Positions 5,856 through 6,775 of a stretch of DNA of 6,775 nt are shown in pieces. The notes under the pieces were generated by a model. The model was not told the DNA's origin, made no database searches, and worked only from the letters and a program-made list of their open reading frames with translations. Source of the DNA: a bacterium (GTDB lineage: Bacteria; Chlamydiota; Chlamydiia; Chlamydiales; FEN-1388); assembly GCA_021811115.1 (NCBI GenBank), contig JAJZPP010000035.1:1-6775 (forward strand), read 5' to 3'. Position 1 is the first letter of the stretch, and each line of letters opens with the position of its first letter. The position numbers and the translations under genes are program-made.

Positions 5856-6775
5856 ATGCAGTGCCCGATAAAAGTTGACGAGAGCGTCTACAGATTCATG
5901 AATGATGCGCAACCGGAGCGATGGGTGCTCCGAACGGCCATGGGAAGGGGGCGTCAGACCCTCTATGCTGAGAGGAAGGGGGTCTGGACATGGATTAAGG
6001 CCCATATTCTCCACAGAGCCCAGTACCGTCTCCAACGGATTGTCCACGATGTAGGTGACCGTGAGTTGGCTGTGAATCTACCAGCCATTTCAGTAGTGGA
6101 GCATTTGCGTCATCGAATCACCCGATACAATCAGCACCATTCTCCTTTGGCTCTTCCTGAGGGATTTGCGCGATTGTGTCAGCGACTCATGGCGCAGTTT
6201 AGAGACGAGTCACTCGTTTCTTTTGCAGATGTGGTCTCTCTTTCTATCCCCTTTTTGGGATCAGATGGCATGAGACTCTATTTACAAACGGCGCCGGAAA
6301 TAGCGCTTGCCAAGCTATGTACGCGAGTAGCCACCTACCTCCAATTGGTTCCGAACGTCTCCCCAATTGTTGTAGAGAACGGGAATCTCGTTGCGGCATA
6401 TGCCAGAGTCAGGTTTAAGAATCTGTGGAAGGATTGCTTCCAAACAGTGATTTCCAAGAGATGGCCAGACGATCTTGATTCGATTCCTTCTACATCAGAA
6501 TTTTTTGAGCTAGCTCTCACGTTGAAGGTCGGCTCGCGTGAGGCAAAGGAGCTCATTCGGCGAGGGATAGACGAGATGAGCCACACGGTGGAATGTAATA
6601 TTAAATCTTTTGACACGCCTCTTGGTGCGAGCCATCGGGCCCATCCTGCAGCTCCAGAGGATATGGATGGGGTGATCGATCATTTGGAGAAGAATCGAGT
6701 TCTTTTGACGAGCCGATGGGTGGAAGGTTTTTTTGGAGGCGACTTTAGGCCTTCAACAGTCTTGCAGGCGGCAAC
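5856..6775 (+). CDS. Unrecognised protein, N-terminal 306 residues (3' end outside window)
   Basis: An uninterrupted frame runs from the ATG at 5856 to the window end with no stop, giving at least 306 residues. The start is supported by a perfect AGGAGG seven bases upstream and by lying two bases after the kinase TGA. I do not recognise the family. The first 65 residues are strongly basic and aromatic (for example RWVLRTAMGRGRQTLY, then GVWTWIKAHILHRAQYRLQR), the rest is soluble and helical-looking, with no signal peptide or membrane segment. Cysteines are few and scattered (C3, C108, C155, C194, C247) without a metal-site pattern. Tight coupling to the kinase-FGE gene suggests a shared process, for example a partner or substrate, but that is inference from position only. 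Confidence 0.75.
   Translation, partial: MQCPIKVDESVYRFMNDAQPERWVLRTAMGRGRQTLYAERKGVWTWIKAHILHRAQYRLQRIVHDVGDRELAVNLPAISVVEHLRHRITRYNQHHSPLALPEGFARLCQRLMAQFRDESLVSFADVVSLSIPFLGSDGMRLYLQTAPEIALAKLCTRVATYLQLVPNVSPIVVENGNLVAAYARVRFKNLWKDCFQTVISKRWPDDLDSIPSTSEFFELALTLKVGSREAKELIRRGIDEMSHTVECNIKSFDTPLGASHRAHPAAPEDMDGVIDHLEKNRVLLTSRWVEGFFGGDFRPSTVLQAA

Overview
This window most likely comes from a member of the phylum Chlamydiota, probably an environmental or symbiotic lineage rather than a classical pathogen. Two things point there. First, a YidC insertase gene runs directly into a dnaA gene, and the DnaA protein carries sequence blocks I recognise from the divergent chlamydial DnaA-1 (C. trachomatis CT250), which also lies next to the YidC homologue CT251. 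Second, a protein kinase is fused to a formylglycine-generating-enzyme-like (FGE/SUMF1-fold) domain, the architecture of chlamydial Pkn1 (CT145). The assignment rests on remembered sequences, not on a search. Most of the window looks richer in G+C (sampled lines about 55-63%) than Chlamydia genomes, which are near 41%.

Layout, left to right. Bases 1-558 are the 3' end of an unrecognised plus-strand gene. A 167-base convergent intergenic region (559-725) holds a hairpin that could terminate transcription in both directions. dnaA (2153-726) and yidC (3961-2150) form a minus-strand operon read yidC then dnaA; the yidC TGA and the dnaA GTG overlap by four bases. A short AT-rich divergent promoter region (about 3962-4065) separates yidC from the plus-strand kinase-FGE gene (4066-5853). 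Two bases after the kinase stop, and behind a strong Shine-Dalgarno sequence, an unrecognised gene starts at 5856 and runs off the window; it is probably co-transcribed with the kinase.

YidC inserts inner-membrane proteins and DnaA is a replication-initiator-type AAA+ ATPase; the coupling may link their expression. The kinase-like protein is the most unusual gene. It keeps the P-loop, the ATP-anchoring lysine and DFG, but the catalytic aspartate of HRD is asparagine (HGN), the activation segment is greatly expanded, and its FGE-like domain lacks both catalytic cysteines of true FGE. It may act more as a binding or scaffold protein than as an enzyme, possibly with the product of the coupled downstream gene. 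I saw no tRNA, rRNA, CRISPR array, insertion sequence or phage gene.
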